Below are positions 6,394 to 11,805 of a DNA stretch of 11,805 bases, in pieces. The notes beneath the pieces are model-generated. The model was given only the letters and a program-made list of their open reading frames with translations. It was not told the origin of the DNA and did no database searches. A program made the translations under genes and the position numbers. This DNA is from JAFDVN01 sp035758545. GTDB taxonomy: Bacteria > Acidobacteriota > Holophagae > Holophagales > Holophagaceae. The stretch is from the NCBI GenBank assembly GCA_035758545.1, contig DASTWQ010000215.1:1-11805 (forward strand), in the 5' to 3' direction. Position 1 is the stretch's first letter. Each line of letters opens with the position of its first letter.

Positions 6394-6450
6394 GGGGGTC
6401 AGGGGACGATCCCGCAGGCTCCCGCCGGAGGGGGGACCTGTCAAGGCGCC

Positions 6451-6479
6451 TTGGCACCCGATCCGCCCCTGCCTAGAGT
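6451..6479 (+). promoter_or_regulatory. Sigma70-like promoter, apparently leaderless, for the 6485 gene
   Basis: TTGGCA (6451-6456, 5 of 6 consensus) and TAGAGT (6474-6479, 4 of 6) are separated by 17 nt. Only 5 nt lie between the -10 box and the ATG at 6485, so transcription would start at about the A of the start codon. No properly spaced Shine-Dalgarno is present (a GAGG is only 1-2 nt away), which agrees with a leaderless message. Confidence 0.45.
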
Positions 6480-6484
6480 GAGGC

Positions 6485-7381
6485 ATGCCTCAGCGGACCC
6501 TGCTGCCCTGCCTTGCCCTCGCGCTGGCCCTGCCCCTGGCAGCCAGGCAGGCGCCAAAGCCGCTCCCGAAGGAGATGGAACAGGCGCTGCGGGATCGCGT
6601 CGCCCGTGGAGAGGAGATCTACGAGTACGAGCGGCTCGCCTGGGTGGCCAGCGACATGCTCGTGGCCTCCAAGGCGGATCCGAAGGAGGCTGGAATGTGG
6701 GTCGAAGTCCCCAGCGGGGACCGCCGCTACATCTTCTTCGGGCGGTTCAAGACCCCCCAGGATCCGATCGGACGTCCAGAGGGGTTCGGGGCGCCCTATG
6801 TGTTCTGGGCTCCCATGGGGAAGCCGGACGAGGTGCATGCCGTCCAGATACCATCGCCGGAACAGGCCAGGACTCCGGACGAAGAGACCAAGCGCCTCCG
6901 CGCAGCCGCGGCGGGCATCGAGCCTCTGGCTCAAGCCGCCGACAGGATCCGGAAGCAGCCGTCCCCGTGGCATCTTCCCTGGAACTACGACGTGTTCCGG
7001 GAGAAGGACGGCACCATCACCGGGTACTTGATGCCAGGAAACTCGGACTCTTCCGTCATCCCCATCGGAGGGGATTTCCGGATCACGCTGGATCCGACCG
7101 GCACCAAGATCCTCAAGTCCCTGCCGTTGCACAAGAGCTACCTGCCCATGTCCACGCAACCTCCTCCCGGAGCGCAAAGGACGGCAGGGATGTGGCACAC
7201 CCACACCCTGGACGAGGACCTGCCACCGGAGACTGACCTGGGCATCCTCCGCCTCTATCCCGGCGGCGTGCCCCACTATTTGATGACGCGCTACGGCCTC
7301 TTCGTTTTCACGGAGAAATACCAACTGCTGTTCCTGGAAACGAAGGATGAACTCGAATCCGAGGAGAGGAAGGCCAAGTAG
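6485..7381 (+). CDS. Secreted protein of unknown function with a JAMM-like metal-motif pattern
   Basis: The 298-residue protein starts with a signal peptide (MPQRTLLPCLALALALPLAA, likely cleaved near residue 20), so it is exported. A charged helical region follows (28-65), then mixed strand regions. The C-terminal half holds EKDGTITG (173-180) and WHTHTLDEDLPPETD (237-251). These align with the JAB/JAMM pattern Glu...H-[ST]-H-x10-Asp at E173, H238, H240 and D251, although the usual Ser before the Asp is Pro. The region GYLMPGNSDSSVIPIGGDFR also resembles a family of uncharacterised secreted proteobacterial proteins in which, from memory, only part of this motif is conserved, so the metallopeptidase reading is tentative. 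The gene is divergent from the MoaD-like gene (91 nt apart) and ends 3 nt from the convergent hydrolase gene. Confidence 0.78.
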   Translation: MPQRTLLPCLALALALPLAARQAPKPLPKEMEQALRDRVARGEEIYEYERLAWVASDMLVASKADPKEAGMWVEVPSGDRRYIFFGRFKTPQDPIGRPEGFGAPYVFWAPMGKPDEVHAVQIPSPEQARTPDEETKRLRAAAAGIEPLAQAADRIRKQPSPWHLPWNYDVFREKDGTITGYLMPGNSDSSVIPIGGDFRITLDPTGTKILKSLPLHKSYLPMSTQPPPGAQRTAGMWHTHTLDEDLPPETDLGILRLYPGGVPHYLMTRYGLFVFTEKYQLLFLETKDELESEERKAK

Positions 7382-7384
7382 CAC

Positions 7385-8434
7385 TCACTCGAAGCAGAGG
7401 GCGTCCCACACCGGCAGGTAGGTGGGCGTGCCGTCGGAGTTCTTCGGGGTCTGGGCGTCCACCACGGTGCAGTCGTGGTAGAGGAAGAGCGGATCGCTGG
7501 CGGTCACCGTGAGGTTGGAGTAGAGCCGGTGGCTGCCGCCGTAGGTTGAGACGCCATCCACGAGGGTGGGCGCGCCGGGCAGGACGAGGGCGTCCCAGTC
7601 CGCCTCGGCGAGGGCCAGGGGCACCAGGGGATCCCGCTGGTGGGTGAAGCCGTAGTAGTTCGCCGACGGCGTCGCGCCGTGGCCGGCCTGGACCCAGGCG
7701 GCGGGAGTGCTGGCGGAGACCCAGGTCTCGGCATCCGAGGGCGAGTCGAAGGCGATCACCCGGGGCAGCGCGATCTGCGTCCCGATGTAGGCCGCCTCGC
7801 TGCCGCCCTGGGAGTGGCCCGCCAGGCGGATGAGGCTCCACTGGATCGTCCCGCCGCTCGCGTACTGGCCCCAGCCTTCGGAGGGGTACTGAGCGTCGAG
7901 GTACTGCAGGGCCTTCAGGAGCCGGTTCTCCAGGCTGTCCGCCGCGGACACGGTGAAGGTGGGCAGTTGGTTGCCGGCGGTCGTGCCCTGGAGCACGGCG
8001 TCATGGACCTTTCCGGCGGCGTCGGCGTCGAAGCCGGGCTGGGTCGGGTCCGAGTAGGGCTGGACGAGGGTGGCCACCAGCGTGGCGTTCTCGTAGGTGA
8101 GGCCGAGGGCGTGGAAGCCCTTGGCGGCGGCCTCCTTCAGGATGTCCTGGTAGAAGACCGGGACGCTCGTGCTGCCCGGCAGGAACAGGAAGAGCTGGTT
8201 GCGGCGGGTGACCCCGGCGGTGGCGAGGTAGGCGAAGACATTCTCGTTCTGCGCGGTGTAGATCTTGGGGATCGCGGGGTCCGAAAGCTCCGGCGCGAAG
8301 TCGTGCTCCTGAAGCGTGACCGGCGGGTTGGAGGTGCCGGCGCCGCTCGAGGTGGAGGAGTTGGACCCGCCGCCGCAGGCCAGGGCGAGGCCCAGGCTGA
8401 TCACGGCGGCTGCGGCGAGGGGCTTCAACGTCAT
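7385..8434 (-). CDS. Exported alpha/beta-hydrolase lipoprotein
   Basis: The 349-residue protein begins MTLKPLAAAAVISLGLALAC followed by GGGSNSSTSS, a lipoprotein signal peptide with the modified Cys at position 20 and a flexible Gly/Ser tether. The mature domain has an oxyanion-type segment LFLFLPGSTS (81-90), the nucleophile elbow AGHSQGG with Ser208, an acid candidate Asp268 in THQRDPLVP, and His302 (GGSH) or His320 (YHD) as possible general base. This is an alpha/beta-hydrolase arrangement; the substrate, probably an ester, cannot be told. GGAG 6 nt before the ATG at 8434 supports this start. The frame is open much further upstream, but that extension is basic, Pro/Arg-rich and would bury the signal peptide. 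It is convergent with the secreted-protein gene. Confidence 0.83.
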   Translation of the reverse strand: MTLKPLAAAAVISLGLALACGGGSNSSTSSGAGTSNPPVTLQEHDFAPELSDPAIPKIYTAQNENVFAYLATAGVTRRNQLFLFLPGSTSVPVFYQDILKEAAAKGFHALGLTYENATLVATLVQPYSDPTQPGFDADAAGKVHDAVLQGTTAGNQLPTFTVSAADSLENRLLKALQYLDAQYPSEGWGQYASGGTIQWSLIRLAGHSQGGSEAAYIGTQIALPRVIAFDSPSDAETWVSASTPAAWVQAGHGATPSANYYGFTHQRDPLVPLALAEADWDALVLPGAPTLVDGVSTYGGSHRLYSNLTVTASDPLFLYHDCTVVDAQTPKNSDGTPTYLPVWDALCFE

Positions 8435-8678
8435 GCGGCGCTCCGGAGGCATGGACATGGGACCCCGTCGACCGGGAGGAGGTTGAGGCAGGATGCCCGG
8501 AAACCCGATGTGCCGCAGGGCACTGGCGGGAGGCCTGAAGGTTGCCCAGTTGTCCTCGGCTCCGCGAGGCCGATCCTGAAGGTCCAGTCCCTCCGCACCG
8601 GCCCAGGCGCAGGGAAGGAATCGAGATCTCCGCTTCCCCGGACAAGGCGTCCGGGAGCCATCCCCCTCAGGAGGCACC
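8435..8678. other. Divergent intergenic region between the hydrolase and OsmC genes
   Basis: This is the longest gap in the window (244 nt) and should hold promoters for both genes. A near-match TTGTCC with GATCCT 16 nt away occurs on the plus strand at about 8550-8577 but is too weak to call. A small CCTCG/CGAGG hairpin lies at about 8555-8570. No RNA gene or repeat was recognised. Confidence 0.5.
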
Positions 8679-9242
8679 ATGGCCATGCAAACGAAGACCG
8701 CCACCCGCAACGGCGTCAACGTCGAGGCGCTCCAGAGCACCGCGGCGTCCATCCGCGCCAACCCCGGAATGGGCAAGTTCACCTTCCGCGGGAAGTCCAA
8801 ATGGATCAGCGGCGCCCATTGCCAGAGCACCTTCGACTCCCTCGTCGGCGGCGGCAAGGAGATGAAGCGCGCCAAACCCCACTTCCTGGAGGGCGACGAG
8901 CCCGAGGCCCTCCTCGGCACGGACCTGGGGCCCAATGCCGGCGAATCCGCCCTCCACGCCCTCGCCTCCTGCCTGAGCACCACCTACGCGTACCACGCGG
9001 CGGCCCTGGGGCTCGACATCCGCAGCCTCAGCTTCGACCTGGAGACCGACAGCGACCTGACGGGCTTCCTGGAGCTGAACACCAAGGTCCGCCCGGGCCT
9101 GACGCACATGCGGGTGAAGGTGAACCTGGACTGCAGCGGCACGCCCCAGCAGATCAAGGAGCTCCACGCCAAGGCGGAGCGCACCTCCCCGCTGGTGGAC
9201 ACCTTCCGCCACCCGGTGGAGGTAAAGCTCCGGACCAGCTGA
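8679..9242 (+). CDS. OsmC-family thiol peroxidase-like protein
   Basis: The 187-residue protein shows the OsmC/Ohr fold signature: KSKWISGAHCQSTFDS near the N-terminus, EPEALLGTDLGPNAGESALH (75-93) and the central helix with ALASCLSTTYAYHA (Cys98). Family members reduce organic hydroperoxides with a reactive Cys in that helix and a second Cys about 60-75 residues later. Here the usual second position reads ERTSPLVDTF, with Ser170 in place of Cys, so a classic two-Cys cycle is doubtful. Other cysteines are Cys48 and Cys152. It is cytoplasmic. AGGAGG (8669-8674) precedes the ATG by 4 nt; the next in-frame ATG at 8685 has better spacing (10 nt) and is an alternative start losing two residues. 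It is a single-gene transcription unit ending at a strong hairpin. Confidence 0.88.
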   Translation: MAMQTKTATRNGVNVEALQSTAASIRANPGMGKFTFRGKSKWISGAHCQSTFDSLVGGGKEMKRAKPHFLEGDEPEALLGTDLGPNAGESALHALASCLSTTYAYHAAALGLDIRSLSFDLETDSDLTGFLELNTKVRPGLTHMRVKVNLDCSGTPQQIKELHAKAERTSPLVDTFRHPVEVKLRTS

Positions 9243-9250
9243 GCCGTTGA

Positions 9251-9286
9251 ACGTAGAAGGGGCGCCGCGAGGCGCCCCTTCTACGT
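9251..9286. terminator. Perfect 16-bp bidirectional hairpin between OsmC gene and mdh
   Basis: ACGTAGAAGGGGCGCC (9251-9266) pairs perfectly with GGCGCCCCTTCTACGT (9271-9286) around a GCGA tetraloop of the stable GNRA class. It starts 8 nt after the OsmC stop and lies 22 nt beyond the end of convergent mdh, so it can serve both transcripts. No long T-run is present on either strand. Confidence 0.78.
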
Positions 9287-9308
9287 GCCCGGCCGGATGG
9301 GATCCGGA

Positions 9309-10292
9309 TCAGATCAGGCCCAGCTCCCGAACGGCCTTGCGCTCGTCCTCGAGCTCGTGGGCGGTGGCGTCCATCTTGGCGCGGCAGAAGTCGTTGATGG
9401 CGAGGCCCTGGACGATCTGGGCCTGGCCGTCCTTCACCGTGCAGGGGAAGCCGTAGATGAGCCCCTCGGGGATGCCGTAGCTGCCGTCGCTCACCAGGGC
9501 CATGCTCGCCCAGTCGCCCTCGGCGGTGCCGAGCGCCCAGGTGCGCATATGGTCGATGGCGGCGTTGGCCGCGGAGGCCGCGGAGGACAGGCCCCGGGCC
9601 TCGATGACGGCGGCGCCGCGCTTGGCGACGGTGGGGATGAAGGTGGACTCGTACCAGGCCTGGTCAACCTGCTCCATGGCGGGCTTGCCACCGATGGTGC
9701 AGTGGAAGAGGTCCGGGAACTGGGTGCTGCTGTGGTTGCCCCAGATGGTGAGCTTCCGGATGTCGGAGACGGTCTTGCCGGTCTTCTCGGCGAGCTGGCT
9801 CAGGGCGCGGTTGTGGTCCAGGCGCACCATGGCGTGGAACTGGGTGGGCTGGAGCTTGGGGGCGTGGCTCATGGCGATGAGCGCGTTGGTGTTGGCGGGG
9901 TTGCCCACCACGAGCACCTTCACGTCGCGGCTGGCCACCTCGCTGAGGGCCTCGCCCTGGGGCTTGAAGATGCCGCCGTTGGCGCTCAACAGGTCGCCGC
10001 GCTCCATGCCGGCCTTGCGGGGCATGGCGCCCACCAGCAGGGCGTAGTCGGCGTCCTTGAAGGCCACCTTCGGATCGTCCGTCGCCACGACGCCCGCCAG
10101 CAGCGGGAAGGCGCAGTCGTTCAGCTCCATGATCACGCCGTTCAGGGCCTTGAGGGCGGGGGTGATCTCCAGGAGCTGCAGGATCACCGGCTGGTCGGGG
10201 CCGAGCATGGCGCCTTCCGCGATGCGGAAGAGGAGGCTGTAGCCGATCTGGCCGGCGGCTCCGGTGACTGCGACGCGGACGGGCTTCTTCAT
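9309..10292 (-). CDS. mdh: Malate dehydrogenase (NAD-dependent, 327-residue type)
   Basis: This enzyme interconverts malate and oxaloacetate in the TCA cycle in the cytoplasm. The 327-residue product starts MKKPVRVAVTGAAGQIGYSL with the GxxGxxG dinucleotide-binding motif. It contains the substrate loop (AMPRKAGMERGDLL), VVGNPANTNA, the arginine segment MVRLDHNRA and the catalytic-His segment TIWGNHSSTQFPD. These features and the length match the cytosolic-type malate dehydrogenases found in many bacteria rather than the shorter LDH-like type. The start at 10292 is supported by GGAG 7 nt upstream and by family length; the frame is open 18 codons further upstream, but that extension is not family-like and overlaps the likely promoter. 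It lies 75 nt downstream of mtgA on the same strand and converges on the OsmC gene across a shared hairpin. Confidence 0.97.
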   Translation of the reverse strand: MKKPVRVAVTGAAGQIGYSLLFRIAEGAMLGPDQPVILQLLEITPALKALNGVIMELNDCAFPLLAGVVATDDPKVAFKDADYALLVGAMPRKAGMERGDLLSANGGIFKPQGEALSEVASRDVKVLVVGNPANTNALIAMSHAPKLQPTQFHAMVRLDHNRALSQLAEKTGKTVSDIRKLTIWGNHSSTQFPDLFHCTIGGKPAMEQVDQAWYESTFIPTVAKRGAAVIEARGLSSAASAANAAIDHMRTWALGTAEGDWASMALVSDGSYGIPEGLIYGFPCTVKDGQAQIVQGLAINDFCRAKMDATAHELEDERKAVRELGLI

Positions 10293-10317
10293 GGGCGGGC
10301 TCCAGGCAAACGCTTCC

Positions 10318-10346
10318 ATGGTAGCGCCCGCCCGGCGCCGGCCCAA
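10318..10346 (-). promoter_or_regulatory. Possible sigma70 promoter for mdh
   Basis: On the minus strand TTGGGC (10341-10346) and TACCAT (10318-10323, 4 of 6 consensus) are 17 nt apart in the mtgA-mdh gap. Transcription would start roughly 20 nt before the mdh ATG, leaving room for its Shine-Dalgarno. The -35 box is weak (3 of 6), so read-through from mtgA is an alternative. Confidence 0.35.
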
Positions 10347-10367
10347 GTCACAGGGCCGTCACGGAGC

Positions 10368-11084
10368 CTATTTCTCCAGGTCCTTCACCACCTCGACGCC
10401 GCCCATCTGGGACATCTGCTCCAGGATCCAGGCCTGGCGCTGCCGCACGAAGGCGCTCGGGGCGTCCACGCGGTACTTGTGAGGGTTGGGCAGGACGGTG
10501 GCGAGGAGCGCGGCCTCGCTGGGGCGGAGCCGCTTCGCGGGCTTGTGGAAGTAGCGCTGGCTGGCGGCCTCCACCCCGAAGACGCCGTCCCCGAACTCGA
10601 CGATGTTGAGGTAGGTCTCCAGGATCCGCCGCTTGGGCCACTCGGCCTCCAGCAGCACCGTGAACCAGACCTCGAAGCCCTTGCGGACGTAGGAGCGGCC
10701 CTGCCAGAGGAAGAGGTTCTTGGCGGTCTGCTGGCTGATGGTGGAGGCGCCGCGCACCTTGCGGCTCCGCTCGTTGTGCTCGTAGGCCTTCTGGATGGAC
10801 TCCCAGTCGAAGCCGAAGTGGTCCGGGAACTTCTGGTCCTCGCTCGCCATGACCGCCGCGCCCATGCAGGGGGCGATGTCCTCCAGCGGCACCCAGGTGT
10901 GGTCCGCGTGGTAGGGCCCAGGGCTGAACCAGGACGCGACGCGGCGCTCCACCATGAGGGCCGAGGCCGGCGGATGGATGAAGCGCAGGAGCAGCACCAG
11001 GGTCACGCTCCAGACCCCGAAGGCGAGGACGGCGTAGGCGACGCCCTTCAGCAGCCGCTTGCCCCACCCCTTGCCTCGCGCCAC
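10368..11084 (-). CDS. mtgA: Monofunctional biosynthetic peptidoglycan transglycosylase
   Basis: This enzyme polymerises lipid II into glycan strands at the outer face of the inner membrane (GT51 family). The 238-residue product has one N-terminal membrane anchor (about 13-35), then the GT51 motifs in order: SEDQKFPDHFGFDW with catalytic Glu82, RGASTISQQTAKNLFLW (111-127), RKGFEVWFTVLLE and KRRILETYLNIVEFGDGVFG (151-170). Length is typical of MtgA and no penicillin-binding domain follows. The likely start is GTG at 11082-11084, with GGGGAGG 5 nt upstream; it places a short basic segment (GKGWGKRLLKG) before the anchor, as expected. A longer open frame continues upstream but overlaps the preceding gene. 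It begins 35 nt after the propeller gene stop and lies 75 nt upstream of mdh, so it is likely co-transcribed with the former. Confidence 0.93.
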   Translation of the reverse strand: MARGKGWGKRLLKGVAYAVLAFGVWSVTLVLLLRFIHPPASALMVERRVASWFSPGPYHADHTWVPLEDIAPCMGAAVMASEDQKFPDHFGFDWESIQKAYEHNERSRKVRGASTISQQTAKNLFLWQGRSYVRKGFEVWFTVLLEAEWPKRRILETYLNIVEFGDGVFGVEAASQRYFHKPAKRLRPSEAALLATVLPNPHKYRVDAPSAFVRQRQAWILEQMSQMGGVEVVKDLEK

Positions 11085-11119
11085 GCTGGCCTCCCCGCCG
11101 CCGCGCGGCAGGCTCCAGT

Positions 11120-11805
11120 CTACGGCAGGCGTGGTTCCGGAAGGCGCAGCTCGAGGATGCGGGGGGCGGGCTCCGCGGGCCGGTCCGGCCGCAGATCGCC
11201 CCCGGGCGTGTAGCGGTCCCAGCCGTTGTCCGCGAGGATCCAGAGGCGCCCGTCCCGGAGCTGGAGGTGCGTCGCCTCCGGCAACCGGAGGAGGACCTCG
11301 ACGGAGGCCACGGACCGGCGGTCCTCCGCCAGCCGCAGGGCGAGGATCCGGTTCGGCGCGGCGCCGTTCTGGACGGCGTAGATCCGGTCTCCATCCGCGG
11401 CCAGGCCGTCGAGGCCCCGCAGATCCACCCCCGGCGGGGCGGGAAGCCACCGCGGCGCGCCGCCCGCCAGGGGCAGCAGGGCCAGGCCCCTGCTGTAGTC
11501 GGGCACCAGCAGGGCGCCGTCCAGCCACACGGGCGTCTGGGGCGAGCGGAAGGTGCCCGGCGGCGCCAGGGCCTCCAGCCGGTCGCCGCCGGGCCGCAGG
11601 CGGTAGAGTCCGCCGCCGCGGCCATCGGCGGCGTAGACGGTGCCGTCGGGGCCCACCGCGAGATCGCCGAGGGCGCGGCCCTTCCCGTCCAGGACGACGC
11701 GCGCCACCTCCCGGCCGCTGGCCAGGTCGAAGGCCACGAGCCCGGTGCGGCCGGCCTCCGACGGTGAGAGCCCCTCCACCTGGGGCAGCCCGGCCCAGGC
11801 GGCCC
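11120..11805 (-). CDS. SMP-30/YVTN-like beta-propeller protein, C-terminal part (partial)
   Basis: The gene runs off the right edge of the window; the frame stays open to the last base, so the N-terminus and any signal peptide are unseen. The visible 228 residues repeat a propeller pattern: GDLAVGPDGTVYAADGRGGGLYRL, QTPVWLDGALLVPDYSRGLAL, RGLDGLAADGDRIYAVQNG and THLQLRDGRLWILADNGWD. This resembles SMP-30/gluconolactonase-like or NHL-type six-bladed propellers. The substrate or partner is unknown and no metal-binding residues can be assigned with confidence. An in-frame GTG at 11777-11779 could be mistaken for a start, but coding-like sequence (AAWAGLPQ) continues upstream without a Shine-Dalgarno. 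It is immediately upstream of mtgA on the same strand. Confidence 0.75.
   Translation of the reverse strand, partial: AAWAGLPQVEGLSPSEAGRTGLVAFDLASGREVARVVLDGKGRALGDLAVGPDGTVYAADGRGGGLYRLRPGGDRLEALAPPGTFRSPQTPVWLDGALLVPDYSRGLALLPLAGGAPRWLPAPPGVDLRGLDGLAADGDRIYAVQNGAAPNRILALRLAEDRRSVASVEVLLRLPEATHLQLRDGRLWILADNGWDRYTPGGDLRPDRPAEPAPRILELRLPEPRLP

Noticed and set aside
6439..6444. Perfect TTGACA on the minus strand upstream of the MoaD-like gene
   Set aside because: No -10-like hexamer occurs 16-18 nt downstream (the sequence there is GAGCCT/AGCCTG), so a promoter cannot be called from the -35 box alone.
6394..6486. N-terminal extension of the MoaD-like protein to 6486
   Set aside because: The added residues (MPHSRQGRIGCQ...) are not beta-grasp-like and the extension overlaps the divergent gene start.
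8435..8983. N-terminal extension of the hydrolase lipoprotein frame up to 8983
   Set aside because: It would place a lipoprotein signal peptide in mid-protein, overlaps the OsmC gene, and a ribosome binding site exists at the 8434 start.
9285..11213. Very long plus-strand open frame (642 codons) opposite mdh and mtgA, and similar ones at 7640-9250, 5049-6149 and 3451-4569
   Set aside because: These are antisense shadows caused by high GC; they are Gly/Ala/His/Val-rich without domains, and the opposite strand carries firmly identified genes.
1..11805. CRISPR array, IS element, tRNA or rRNA
   Set aside because: No regularly spaced repeats, terminal inverted repeats with transposase, or RNA gene signatures were found on reading; the only repeats are the 44-bp pair and the in-gene hexamer run.

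Overview
The window is a high-GC bacterial chromosome segment (about 70% GC by eye) with tightly packed genes, plus one clearly AT-rich insert near the left end. Gene content fits a Holophagae-type acidobacterium (Geothrix/Holophaga-like): the tail of a B12-dependent ribonucleotide reductase, a 327-residue 'type 2' malate dehydrogenase, a monofunctional transglycosylase, and several secreted propeller proteins and lipoproteins. The taxonomic guess is inference; the window has no rRNA, tRNA or other decisive marker.

Layout. (1) 1-187: 3' end of nrdJ, then a perfect 15-bp hairpin (210-243). (2) 188-1820: an AT-rich block with one gene of unknown function (283-1689). It has a C-terminal motif block that I recall from uncharacterised bacterial proteins. 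The block ends at one copy of a 44-bp GC-rich repeat whose second copy lies about 550 bp further on. (3) 1878-4419, minus strand: a putative operon of exported beta-propeller protein, Coq4-like protein with a Met-Pro repeat at its N-terminus, SpoIIAA/STAS-like protein and small membrane protein. (4) 4566-4949, plus: a small NPY-type membrane protein, divergent from the propeller gene. (5) 5016-6393, minus: a MoaD/ThiS-like protein ending in Gly-Gly, followed after 1 nt by a six-Asp-box BNR/sialidase-fold protein. (6) 6485-7381, plus: a secreted protein with a JAMM-like pattern, possibly read from a leaderless promoter. (7) 7385-8434, minus: an alpha/beta hydrolase lipoprotein, convergent with the previous gene with only 3 nt between them. 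(8) 8679-9242, plus: an OsmC-family protein, followed by a perfect 16-bp hairpin shared with convergent mdh. (9) 9309-11805, minus: a propeller protein cut by the window edge, then mtgA, then mdh.

Most of the region is ordinary chromosome: central metabolism, cell wall synthesis, thiol stress protection and envelope proteins. The parts that deserve attention are the AT-rich orphan gene and its repeat-bounded edge, the MoaD-like/BNR pair, and the secreted protein divergent from it. No CRISPR array, IS element, integrase or structural RNA gene was seen. No gap between genes exceeds 300 nt; the longest is 8435-8678.
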